Below, piece after piece: positions 24,963 through 32,177 of a stretch of DNA of 33,282 nt. Source of the stretch: an uncultured Anaerolineales bacterium (GTDB lineage: Bacteria > Chloroflexota > Anaerolineae > Anaerolineales > Villigracilaceae); contig CAIKOL010000211.1 of NCBI GenBank assembly GCA_903829085.1, positions 1 through 33,282 on the forward strand. Direction: 5' to 3'. The notes under the pieces were generated by a model. It saw nothing but the letters and a program-made list of their open reading frames with translations, searched no databases and was not told the origin of the DNA. The translations under genes were made by a program, and so were the position numbers. Position 1 is the first letter of the stretch; every line of letters begins with the position of its first letter.

Positions 24963-26540
24963 TTATTCCCTGTGGGCTGATTTCTTCGCTTTAGGGGTGG
25001 AAGCCCGTTTGGGGGATGTTACTTCTCCTTCAGATTCTTTTACAGAACCAGCAGGGTGACTGGCTTTAGGCGAGGCAGATTTCGAAGCAGCTTTTTTCCC
25101 GGCTGTCCCTTTTTCAGAAACCTTTTTCTTACTCTTTGGCGAGGAGGCTTTGGGAGATTTTTTTGCAACCTGTTTTTTGATTTCTTCTTCCAAGGGGAGT
25201 TCAAGCGCCTGGCCAGTCGCAATATCCTTCAGCCGGTTCAACGTCAATTGAACATAGGCACGATTGGCGGATTCCATTGCCACGGCATTCATCAATTGCT
25301 TGGGAGGCTGGGTTTTACCACGCATGGTTTTTTGGAAATTAGCATCGCCCTGGTATTCGCCCCAAGTCTGCTCAAATGAAGACTGGAGCATCTCCTGACT
25401 GACTTCAATCTTCTCGACTTTGGCTAGTTCATCCATGATAAGTGATCGCTCCAACCGCTTCACTGCAATCGGTCTGGCTTCTTCGGAAGTAAATTTTTCT
25501 TCGTCCATCTCACGGGATTTCAGATAGGCCGCCATGTCCAAACCTTGCTGAGATAGGCGGGATTTTAAATCTTCCAGAACATGTTCCAGTTCATGGTCAA
25601 GAACCTGCGGAGGATACTTGATTACTGCATGCTCTTTGATCTTTTCCATAAGCTTGGCAAAATAATCATCATCATAATCGGCTTTTGACTGGGTAGCCAA
25701 GTTAGCCTTAACCGCATCACGGAGTGCCTGTAAAGTCTCGAATGGACCGGCTTGTTTAGCAAAAGCGTCGTTCAATTCCGGCAGGATGCTCCCGCGGACC
25801 ATCTTGATTTTCAAGTCAAACTTAACTGTCTTGCCTTGCAGTTTTTCATCCTTATCGTCTTTTGCAAACTTGTGGCTGAAGGATTTATTATCATCCACGT
25901 TCAAGCCGACCAGGTGTTTCGAGAATCCCTTGAAGGGGTACTCATCATCCCTATCATCTTCTCGTACAAAAACAGGCAGACCGGGCCGATCAATGATCGG
26001 GGCCTCATCTTCCGCAGCTTTTGCCTGAATGCCTTTCAGGTCGATCATCACAAAGTCGCCAGTTTCGACTGGACGGCTGACGGATTCGGTCTTAGCATAC
26101 ATGCGGCGCAGTTCACCAATCGCTTCCTCAGCCTTGTCTTCGCCGGGTTCCTTCCAGTCATAAGGTAGACGGATAGAACGGTAATCGCCGAGATCTGCGA
26201 TCGGAGCAAGCGGGACCGTAAAGGTGAACTTGGGGTTCTTATCCAAATCCTCAACTTTTTCCAGCGACCCGGCCGCGGCTGGTTCCAGTTTGGCCTCTTC
26301 CAAAGCCTTTGGATAAACTTCATCAAGGAGCAAATCCACAGCTTCTTCGGTAACAACGCTTTCACCAAAACTCCGCACCACCACTTCGTAGGGAGCTTTT
26401 CCAGGGCGGAAACCGGGGATGGATTTACGTTCGGAAATCTTGCGTGCTGAACGGTGCTTGGCGCCTACCATTTGCTCGGGTTCCAGTTCAACGATCAAGG
26501 TGACCTGATGGTCATCGCGGGGTTGGGTTTCGATTTTCAA
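24963..26540 (-). CDS. tig: Trigger factor with a long Lys/Ser/Pro-rich C-terminal tail
   Basis: This 525-residue ribosome-associated chaperone and prolyl isomerase meets nascent chains at the exit tunnel. The ribosome-docking signature GFRPGKAP is at residues 43-50. A PPIase-like domain follows, about 150-250, then the helical chaperone arms to about 450. Residues 455-525 form a basic, low-complexity extension rich in Lys, Ser, Ala and Pro that most trigger factors (about 430-480 residues) lack. The start codon is TTG at 26540, with AAGGAT about 8 nt upstream; the first residues align with the family's normal N terminus, and no better start is in frame. It lies 97 nt after tRNA-Leu on the same strand and may be read from the same promoter. 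Confidence 0.94.
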   Translation of the reverse strand: MKIETQPRDDHQVTLIVELEPEQMVGAKHRSARKISERKSIPGFRPGKAPYEVVVRSFGESVVTEEAVDLLLDEVYPKALEEAKLEPAAAGSLEKVEDLDKNPKFTFTVPLAPIADLGDYRSIRLPYDWKEPGEDKAEEAIGELRRMYAKTESVSRPVETGDFVMIDLKGIQAKAAEDEAPIIDRPGLPVFVREDDRDDEYPFKGFSKHLVGLNVDDNKSFSHKFAKDDKDEKLQGKTVKFDLKIKMVRGSILPELNDAFAKQAGPFETLQALRDAVKANLATQSKADYDDDYFAKLMEKIKEHAVIKYPPQVLDHELEHVLEDLKSRLSQQGLDMAAYLKSREMDEEKFTSEEARPIAVKRLERSLIMDELAKVEKIEVSQEMLQSSFEQTWGEYQGDANFQKTMRGKTQPPKQLMNAVAMESANRAYVQLTLNRLKDIATGQALELPLEEEIKKQVAKKSPKASSPKSKKKVSEKGTAGKKAASKSASPKASHPAGSVKESEGEVTSPKRASTPKAKKSAHRE

Positions 26541-26637
26541 TGCCTAATCCTTCTCAGAATAATTTTTTTGTGCCATCTCAATAATCAGGAATTCACCAGA
26601 CCTTGTTAATTGAAATGATACTTTTCTTGGTGAAGTG

Positions 26638-26719
26638 TGGGGAAGACGGGACTTGAACCCGTACGCCTTACGGCACAAAATCCTAAGTCTTGCGCGTCTG
26701 CCAATTCCGCCACTTCCCC
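26638..26719 (-). tRNA. tRNA-Leu, anticodon UAG
   Basis: The 82-nt gene folds as a class II tRNA. Acceptor strands GGGGAAG and CTTCCCC pair fully, the anticodon arm is CAAGA-CTTAGGA-TTTTG, there is a short variable arm (TGCC/GGCG) and the T arm is ACGGG-TTCAAGT-CCCGT. The anticodon TAG reads CUA and other CUN leucine codons. CCA is not encoded. It has its own consensus promoter and precedes tig. Confidence 0.96.
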
Positions 26720-26730
26720 GGAACTGCAAG

Positions 26731-26759
26731 ATTATAAGCGTAAGGGAGATGTGCGTCAA
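26731..26759 (-). promoter_or_regulatory. Promoter of tRNA-Leu (and possibly tig)
   Basis: On the minus strand TTGACG (26759-26754) and TATAAT (26736-26731) are separated by 17 bp. The expected start, near 26724, is about five bases before the mature tRNA 5' end. The hexamers are identical to those of the EF-G-like gene. Confidence 0.88.
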
Positions 26760-26906
26760 TAAAGGGGGTGTGGTTGTTAATCTTTTGCTTACAGGGGATA
26801 AGTTTGCCAGAGATAGAGATGTGCAGGTTTACAACCAACCGATTCCCTTTTTATTCATAATCGATTCGGGCCAGCAAGTTATTTTCCCGTGCTGGAACCT
26901 TTGAAG

Positions 26907-26912
26907 TATAAT
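26907..26912 (+). promoter_or_regulatory. Candidate -10 of the small conserved gene
   Basis: A perfect TATAAT lies 31 nt before the GTG start at 26943. The -35 region has no clear match, so the call rests on the -10 and its position only. Confidence 0.45.
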
Positions 26913-26942
26913 CGGCCCATTCATTTTCTTATGGAGATCGCA

Positions 26943-27359
26943 GTGAGCCGCATTATCAATCCCGACAGCGCTGGAAAAGAACGAATCCGCCTGACCAAGG
27001 CCGTTGCACTGGCTGTGCGTGAACTGGCCCTGCAAACCGATCCAGGTGAAGAGTCCCGCGATCTGGCTGCATTTATAACCCTTGCGCTTGGCATCGTGGC
27101 AGAGACAATCGACGTATCGGTAGCCGCCTGGGAAAAACGCGGTTACTGGGTGAAGGCGGATAAATTTCGCATGGAATGGGCCTGGGCAGGGCCATTGGCT
27201 GATAAAATGCGCCTGGCACTCGCGGCAGATGATTGGGGAGGAGTTGCCCAGACTGCCGGGCAGGTTGCCGGGAGGCTGAACAAAACCACAATCCCAGCCG
27301 GTCACCGCCTGGGGCGACCCTGGGTAGGGGCGTGGGAAGAATTAAAGAAACGCCAATAA
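26943..27359 (+). CDS. Conserved hypothetical protein
   Basis: This 138-residue soluble protein is predicted to be mostly alpha-helical. It resembles an uncharacterised family that I associate with Chloroflexota, beginning SRIINPDSAGKER and containing ETIDVSVAAWEKRGYWVKADKFR. No catalytic motif, signal peptide or membrane segment is visible. I choose the GTG at 26943 because GGAG at 26933-26936 is 6 nt upstream; the in-frame ATG at 26931 overlaps that site, and a longer start at 26889 lies upstream of the -10 element. It lies between the tRNA promoter region and a two-way terminator and appears monocistronic. No function is assigned. Confidence 0.75.
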   Translation: MSRIINPDSAGKERIRLTKAVALAVRELALQTDPGEESRDLAAFITLALGIVAETIDVSVAAWEKRGYWVKADKFRMEWAWAGPLADKMRLALAADDWGGVAQTAGQVAGRLNKTTIPAGHRLGRPWVGAWEELKKRQ

Positions 27360-27398
27360 ACAGCCCCCGGTGTAATAAAACCGCCGGGGCTGTTTATT
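27355..27398. terminator. Two-way intrinsic terminator between convergent genes
   Basis: CAGCCCC (27361-27367) pairs with GGGGCTG (27386-27392). The stem is extended by AATAAA on the left and TTTATT on the right, so U-rich tails form on both strands. The left arm overlaps the stop codon of the hypothetical gene. Confidence 0.9.
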
Positions 27399-27406
27399 TA
27401 TGATCT

Positions 27407-28555
27407 TTATGGTGTCGTATAGGTTACGATCAGGCTCGGATTTGTGAAGGTAATCCTATCCTTTGTAGCGTCTCCATTCGAACCGGCAAATTGCAGGCGC
27501 AGTTGGAAGCGAGAGGTGCCCAATTTGGATTGCAGGCTCGTTTTGAATTCTGGAGAGGATTCAATCGCATTCAGAGCTGCGGTTGAATACCAATCAGCAC
27601 TATAACTGGAAGGAAAACCAGCTACGTAGTCTGCGGGTTCAAGCGTGGGACCATAATCTGTAATATAAGCAACCATCGGGCCCAGGCTCCCAAACGGATT
27701 CCCGGTGATCGAATATACCGAGAGATCAAACTTAACATCTGTAATTGTGGCATTGGAGGGAATGCCGGAAATATTGAAACTTAAGAATGCCTCACAGGTA
27801 CGGGTAATATCGGCATTGGACTCACCGGCTGTATAATCCGGTCCAGGGCCCCAATCGGAACGTACCGTTCCGCTTTCACCTACCACAGGCGAAAGGGTGA
27901 CAGAAACCCCGGCAATTACCACGATCTTCACGATGAAAGTCCCACCCAAGGGGGTGATACCGAAGACCACTCCACCTGGATCGCGCAGGCGCCAGGCACC
28001 AGTATAAGTTCCAGCAGTAGCAGGAGCTTTCAAATTGACGGTCAGGTCAACCCATTGGCCTGGGTTGACAACCCCGGTCGTCAGCTGTTGAGTGTAACCG
28101 GCTGCAATGCCCATCCCATCTCCGTGGTCAAAAACGAGCAGGTAGCTGGAATTCCAGGAACAGGTGCCCGCATTTTGAATACGCCAGGTCTTGGAAAGAA
28201 GCTGGTTAGGGAACACCTGGGTGTTATCTGGGATGGTTTGATCAATGGTAGCCGGGTCAAAAGTAGCCAGATTGCAGGGGATGGGTGTTTTAGTTGGTGT
28301 ATATATGGTTGTATTGGTTGGAACGGGAGTATCCGTGGAGGTCGGTGTAGGGGGTATATTGGGGGTAGCGGGTATATTGGGGGTCGGGGAGGCGAGCAAT
28401 GCGACGCGGGTCAACTCGGCCGCAACAGTTTGAGCGGCCTGGGTAAATACCGCCTCGGGTGCCAGGGTGCTCGGTTGAACATTCGTACTGGGCATATTAC
28501 AGCCAACCAGAACAATAACCAAAATCAAAGTAAGGGCAGATGGCAATTTTTTCAT
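27407..28555 (-). CDS. Lipoprotein with NBR1-type Ig domain and DNRLRE-like C-terminal domain
   Basis: This 382-residue surface lipoprotein is of unknown function. The lipobox LVGC places the lipidated residue at Cys19. A Thr/Pro/Asn stalk covers about residues 54-93. Residues about 100-213 match the Ig-like domain of the NBR1 type (TIPDNTQVFPNQLLSKTWRI, GTCSW, and PGQWVDLTVNLKAP), which is widespread in Chloroflexota envelope proteins. The C-terminal part, about 218-382, is a beta-sandwich of the DNRLRE kind (AFLSFNISGIPSNATITDVKFDL), often linked to carbohydrate or surface interaction. AGGAG precedes the ATG by 7 nt. A good promoter lies directly upstream, and a two-way terminator follows. 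Confidence 0.85.
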   Translation of the reverse strand: MKKLPSALTLILVIVLVGCNMPSTNVQPSTLAPEAVFTQAAQTVAAELTRVALLASPTPNIPATPNIPPTPTSTDTPVPTNTTIYTPTKTPIPCNLATFDPATIDQTIPDNTQVFPNQLLSKTWRIQNAGTCSWNSSYLLVFDHGDGMGIAAGYTQQLTTGVVNPGQWVDLTVNLKAPATAGTYTGAWRLRDPGGVVFGITPLGGTFIVKIVVIAGVSVTLSPVVGESGTVRSDWGPGPDYTAGESNADITRTCEAFLSFNISGIPSNATITDVKFDLSVYSITGNPFGSLGPMVAYITDYGPTLEPADYVAGFPSSYSADWYSTAALNAIESSPEFKTSLQSKLGTSRFQLRLQFAGSNGDATKDRITFTNPSLIVTYTTP

Positions 28556-28580
28556 GGGTTTCTCCTTCTCCTATGCTCCT

Positions 28581-28609
28581 AGTTTAGCAAGTTTGCCAGC
28601 CTAGGTCAA
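28581..28609 (-). promoter_or_regulatory. Promoter of the NBR1-Ig lipoprotein gene
   Basis: On the minus strand TTGACC (28609-28604) and TAAACT (28586-28581) are spaced by 17 bp, giving a leader of about 19 nt that contains the ribosome site. Confidence 0.65.
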
Positions 28610-28654
28610 TGGGTAGAAAGGGTGACCGGGAAGTATTGCCGAACCAAGGCAGGA

Positions 28655-29872
28655 TTAAAAAAGGACTGGTTGAATTGCAGCCCGCCGACCATCCAATAGC
28701 AGGAAGGGAGCGGCTTTTTCAGCCAAAACCCCCAATTTTCTCAAGGAGGTCACATCCCTGATGCTTGCCTGGCGACGTGCCTGCAGGATGATATCAGCGC
28801 CCTTTGGCCCAATTCCAGGGATGCGAAGCAACATATGACGGTCGGCGCGGTTAATCTCAATTGGCTGGTCCTTCAAATTCTGCTGCGCCCAAGCAAGTTT
28901 TGGATCACTCTGAACCGGGAGACTACCATCTGTTCCAAAGGGCAGTTCCTCCAAATCGAAGCCGTAATCCCGAAGCAGGAAGGAGGCCTGGTACAGGCGG
29001 TGTTCCCGGATGGGAGGGGTAGGCGCCTGGTTTTCCAGCGGGGTTCCGGGGATGGGGTTAAAACGTGAATAATAGGCGCGCTTGAGGCCGAGACGATGGT
29101 AAAGATAAGAGGTGGCAGTCAGCAATTCAAGATCCGATTCACCGGCACCTCCCGCAACAAACTGGGTCACAGAGGAGGGCCAGCGGCCGTTCCAGCCGCG
29201 AGAGGCCGGCTGGCTGCGGCGAATTTCGTCCATCCACTTTAACGGCTGGAGCAGTTCTTCAATAAACTGTTTGTGAGGAGCCAGGCGAAGAAGGCGTTCG
29301 GTGTTGGGCGCCTCGAGGTTGACCGACACCCGGTCAGCCAACTGCATGGCGCGTTCCACCTGGGCGCGCTCAGCCCCGGGCATCACCTTGAGATGAATAT
29401 AGCCATGGAAACCCAGTTTATGACGCAAAATGTCAGCGGTATCGATGAGTTTATCCTGTGAACGGACCCCGCCCCCGGCAACGCCTGAGCTGAGAAACAA
29501 TCCCTCGGTGAGACCTTTGCGGGTGAGCATGAAAAACAGGCGGGCGAATTCCTCCGGTTGGAAGGTGGCACGCCGGAAATCCCGTCCAGCGCGGAAGGGG
29601 CAATAATAGCAATCACGCTCGCAGACGGAGGAGAGCAGGGTTTTCAGGAGCTTGATGTGTTGGCCGTTTGGTAGAACAGCGGGATGTACAAAGACAGAGT
29701 CGGGGCAGTTGTCAGTCCGGTCAAGATAGGGACCTTCGCTTGCAAGCAGCCTGGAGGATAGATCCGGCTTCCTGCCCAACCCAAAGGGCCGGCCGGCGAC
29801 AAAACAACGCTCTTCATCTGTTTCGAAGGACATCTGTTCTGACAGGGTTTTCAAGCGGACAAGAGCATCCAT
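28655..29872 (-). CDS. Putative DNA modification/repair radical SAM protein with helix-hairpin-helix
   Basis: This 405-residue protein matches the radical SAM family annotated as putative DNA modification/repair (rSAM_link_UDG type). The 4Fe-4S motif is Cys84, Cys88 and Cys91 in VCERDCYYCPFR. Typical features are GLFLSSGVAGGG near residue 125 and ERAYYSRFNPIPGTPLE-like sequence in the second half. A C-terminal helix-hairpin-helix (IPGIGPKGAD, about 351-360) should bind DNA without sequence preference. In many genomes it pairs with a uracil-DNA-glycosylase-like gene, which is absent here. The ATG at 29872 has no spaced ribosome site and sits about 7 nt after a consensus -10, so the message is probably leaderless. 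Two LexA-like boxes lie at the promoter and early coding region. The reaction is unknown. Confidence 0.85.
   Translation of the reverse strand: MDALVRLKTLSEQMSFETDEERCFVAGRPFGLGRKPDLSSRLLASEGPYLDRTDNCPDSVFVHPAVLPNGQHIKLLKTLLSSVCERDCYYCPFRAGRDFRRATFQPEEFARLFFMLTRKGLTEGLFLSSGVAGGGVRSQDKLIDTADILRHKLGFHGYIHLKVMPGAERAQVERAMQLADRVSVNLEAPNTERLLRLAPHKQFIEELLQPLKWMDEIRRSQPASRGWNGRWPSSVTQFVAGGAGESDLELLTATSYLYHRLGLKRAYYSRFNPIPGTPLENQAPTPPIREHRLYQASFLLRDYGFDLEELPFGTDGSLPVQSDPKLAWAQQNLKDQPIEINRADRHMLLRIPGIGPKGADIILQARRQASIRDVTSLRKLGVLAEKAAPFLLLDGRRAAIQPVLF
29828..29839. promoter_or_regulatory. LexA-like box inside the start of the radical SAM gene
   Basis: GGACATCTGTTC matches the Gram-positive LexA core GAAC-N4-GTTC at seven of eight positions. 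It lies within codons 12-15 and repeats the motif found in the promoter 57 bp upstream. Confidence 0.35.
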
Positions 29873-29878
29873 ATCCCC

Positions 29879-29906
29879 ATTATAGGACAGATGTTCTAAT
29901 TGTCAA
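29879..29906 (-). promoter_or_regulatory. Consensus leaderless promoter of the radical SAM DNA-repair gene
   Basis: On the minus strand TTGACA (29906-29901) and TATAAT (29884-29879) are both perfect, with a 16-bp spacer. The expected transcription start coincides with the ATG at 29872. The spacer contains GAACATCTGTCC (29896-29885), a seven-of-eight match to GAAC-N4-GTTC. Confidence 0.82.
29885..29896. promoter_or_regulatory. LexA-like box between -35 and -10
   Basis: On the plus strand GGACAGATGTTC matches the LexA core GAAC-N4-GTTC at seven of eight positions. It fills most of the spacer of an otherwise perfect promoter, where a bound repressor would block polymerase. LexA control is an inference. 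Confidence 0.45.
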
Positions 29907-29940
29907 GGTTGTTACCTAATGACCAGAAAAGAAATAACCG

Positions 29941-31932
29941 CTACACATTCACCCATACTGTCATCTGTGATTCACCGCGATTGGCCCACAGGAAGTAGGG
30001 AATAAAGGTAATATCCTTACCAGAGGTTGTTCTTCCGGTAATCACATCCGTTCCACCAAGCAGGGCGGGGTTGTTGGAAAGACTTAGCGGGTGTTGCAGA
30101 TCCAGACAATCTGCCAGAATATCCACACCCGGGTTATCCTTGCTTTCCAGACAAAAGACCAACGGGCCGCGGGTGAGGGCAATTTTGTTCTGATGACCGC
30201 GAAGACGAGGAGAAGCGCGCCGCAAGGTAAATTGCAAATCAAATTCCACTTCCAGTATATCACCCGGGGACCACACCCGCCGGATAGGAAGGAACCAGGC
30301 CAGGCGGGGGTCATATCCAGAAGCTGGCGTCTCTTTTGATCGGCTTGGCGAGCCGGGTTGTTGGGTCGGAAATGGATCTCCATTGATACAAACATGAAAA
30401 TCACCGGCCCAGGAAGGTATGCGCAAGTGGACAGTGAAATCCATGACGCTCGCGGGATACAGAACGATACGGACCTTGCCATCCCATGGGAAACCGGATT
30501 GGAGGTCAATTTTGACCGGAGAGTCAAGGTTTATTTCCGCCTGGCAACCGATGTACTGATGAACCCAGAGTTGGTTGGCTTGGGATGAAAAGATATATTT
30601 GCCAAGAGAGGCCCAGGTGCGCGATAGATTGGATGGGCAACATGGAACCTGGAACCAGACACGCCGCATAATCCCACCCCGTGAAAGAAGAGGGTTATTG
30701 TAGAGATAGGTATCGCCGCCCAGCCCCATACCAACTGCGGCAGCATTATAGAGCTGCCATTCGAATAAATCGCTGTAACAAGCGTCGCCGGTGATGAGCA
30801 CCATTTCCCAGTTCCAAAACAAGCTGCCAAGGGCAGCACAAGTCTCAGCATATGCAATTTCAGGGTCGAGTTCATAATCCCTTCCAAACCCTTCCAGTTC
30901 AGGGAGCGACCCAATCCCGCCGGTGATATACATGCGGCGGGTGACCATGCGTTCCCAGGCTTTCTGCAAAGTCGAAAGGAGAGTCGGATCTGCATCCTGA
31001 CGATACAACATGGCGAGCGCAGTTTCGAGATAGGTGAACCGGACAGCGTGCCCAACCGGCACTGTCTGTTTGCGAATGGGAGTATGCATCTGGAAGTATT
31101 TACCGGACAGTGCGCTGAGCTGCCAGCGGAGTCTGGCGGTGCGGGGAATTATGGCATGGTTATTGGCAGGCAATTGAAAGGAGGCGTAATCCGGGTGATC
31201 GTCAAGGTAGACCTGTCGCATGGCTTTGACAATTTGATTGCGCACATTCACACGCTCATTTTGAAGGAATATGAGCGCGGAGAAAGGGTGGATCCGGCCG
31301 CGAAGTTCAAGAAATTGGCGGGCAAGTTCCAAATAATGCCAGCGTCCAGTTACCTGGTAGAGACGCAGCAAGGCGATCTCTATCTCCTCATGACCGGAGG
31401 TCCTGCCTAAAGTGCCTTCAAGAAATTCCATCACAAGCAGGTCGGCAGCGCGTCGGGCAATGTTCAGAGCTGAAGCCTCACCGGTGGCTTCATAGTGAGA
31501 GACGCAGGCTTCGATGAGGTGACCGTGGCAATATAGTTCGTGCTCGATCATCAGGTTATCCCAGCGCGAATCGGGAAAGTGAACCTGGTTGTAGGTGAAC
31601 AGGTAACCATCCTTCATCTGGGTTCGGGCAAGGAGGGCGATGAAATCATCCATATGGGACTTGAGGGATCGAATATCGAACGTGGAATGTTGAACATTCA
31701 ATGCGTACACCCATGCAGCTGCATCCAGCCATTTATAAGCATCAGAATCAGCGAAAAACCAGCCTTCGCGGAAACCTTCCTGTTCTCCACAAGCGATACG
31801 AAAATTGTCGATGCAACCGGAGGATTCAAGCATCTGCCATTGGTGAAAGATGGCTTTTTCGGCGTTTATTCTTAAGCGATGAGACCAGAAGGAATCCTGA
31901 ATGAGAACCTGGCGAGGAATGAGTTTGTTCAT
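29941..31932 (-). CDS. Glycoside hydrolase family 127, beta-L-arabinofuranosidase-like
   Basis: This 663-residue enzyme belongs to the DUF1680/GH127 family, zinc-dependent glycosidases that use a cysteine nucleophile to release beta-L-arabinofuranose from plant glycans. The (alpha/alpha)6 barrel covers about residues 1-440, followed by beta domains. The zinc and catalytic residues are present: Glu363 and Cys365 in AETCAALGS, and Cys431-Cys432 in PCCPSN, where the second Cys would be the nucleophile. DSDAYKWLDAAAW, typical of the family, is near residue 62. There is no signal peptide, so it would act on imported oligosaccharides. The ATG at 31932 has no Shine-Dalgarno but follows a TATAAT by 7 nt. 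No sugar transporter or other glycosidase is nearby. Related families GH121 and GH146 are less likely. Confidence 0.88.
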   Translation of the reverse strand: MNKLIPRQVLIQDSFWSHRLRINAEKAIFHQWQMLESSGCIDNFRIACGEQEGFREGWFFADSDAYKWLDAAAWVYALNVQHSTFDIRSLKSHMDDFIALLARTQMKDGYLFTYNQVHFPDSRWDNLMIEHELYCHGHLIEACVSHYEATGEASALNIARRAADLLVMEFLEGTLGRTSGHEEIEIALLRLYQVTGRWHYLELARQFLELRGRIHPFSALIFLQNERVNVRNQIVKAMRQVYLDDHPDYASFQLPANNHAIIPRTARLRWQLSALSGKYFQMHTPIRKQTVPVGHAVRFTYLETALAMLYRQDADPTLLSTLQKAWERMVTRRMYITGGIGSLPELEGFGRDYELDPEIAYAETCAALGSLFWNWEMVLITGDACYSDLFEWQLYNAAAVGMGLGGDTYLYNNPLLSRGGIMRRVWFQVPCCPSNLSRTWASLGKYIFSSQANQLWVHQYIGCQAEINLDSPVKIDLQSGFPWDGKVRIVLYPASVMDFTVHLRIPSWAGDFHVCINGDPFPTQQPGSPSRSKETPASGYDPRLAWFLPIRRVWSPGDILEVEFDLQFTLRRASPRLRGHQNKIALTRGPLVFCLESKDNPGVDILADCLDLQHPLSLSNNPALLGGTDVITGRTTSGKDITFIPYFLWANRGESQMTVWVNV

Positions 31933-31938
31933 ACCATT

Positions 31939-31944
31939 ATTATA
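31939..31944 (-). promoter_or_regulatory. Candidate -10 of the GH127 gene, leaderless arrangement
   Basis: TATAAT on the minus strand ends 7 nt before the ATG at 31932. The -35 region does not match consensus, so the support is the -10, its spacing and the missing ribosome site. Confidence 0.4.
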
Positions 31945-32036
31945 TCTCGAGCCGGTATTTCACGGCTTCGGGGTGGGTGAGGGGACTTGTTGGCAGGGTA
32001 TTAGCAGCAGAAAATAAGATATAAGAGCGATTTTTA

Positions 32037-32066
32037 GAACGCCGAAGTCTCCAGACTTCGGCGTTC
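32037..32066. repeat. Perfect 30-bp palindrome upstream of the tyrosine recombinase
   Basis: GAACGCCGAAGTCT (32037-32050) and AGACTTCGGCGTTC (32053-32066) are exact inverted repeats around two bases. No T-run follows on either strand, so it is not a typical intrinsic terminator. It may be a REP-like dispersed palindrome, a hairpin RNA or a protein site. Confidence 0.85.
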
Positions 32067-32101
32067 GTTGTTCCATGGACTGGCTTTCTCTGGAGGGGGA
32101 C

Positions 32102-32130
32102 TTGACAGGGGGTAGATTGGAGTATATAAT
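32102..32130 (+). promoter_or_regulatory. Perfect consensus promoter of the tyrosine recombinase
   Basis: TTGACA (32102-32107) and TATAAT (32125-32130) are separated by 17 bp. The predicted start, near 32137, is at the left edge of the dif-like inverted repeat. Confidence 0.88.
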
Positions 32131-32136
32131 CATTAT

Positions 32137-32164
32137 GATTTCGATAAGTATTATTATCGATAAC
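32137..32164. other. dif-like 11-6-11 inverted repeat between promoter and start codon of the recombinase
   Basis: The left arm GATTTCGATAA (32137-32147), the centre GTATTA (32148-32153) and the right arm TTATCGATAAC (32154-32164) form the Xer target layout. Arms match each other at nine of eleven positions, and the inner ATAA-N6-TTAT is the hallmark of dif sites. It overlaps the predicted transcription start, so it could instead be an operator. Confidence 0.5.
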
Positions 32165-32177
32165 ATAGGAACAGCTC

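Noticed and set aside
26638-26719. tRNA-Leu as attachment site for the nearby tyrosine recombinase
   Set aside because: It is 5.4 kb from the recombinase with housekeeping genes between, and I see no repeat of the tRNA 3' end in the window.
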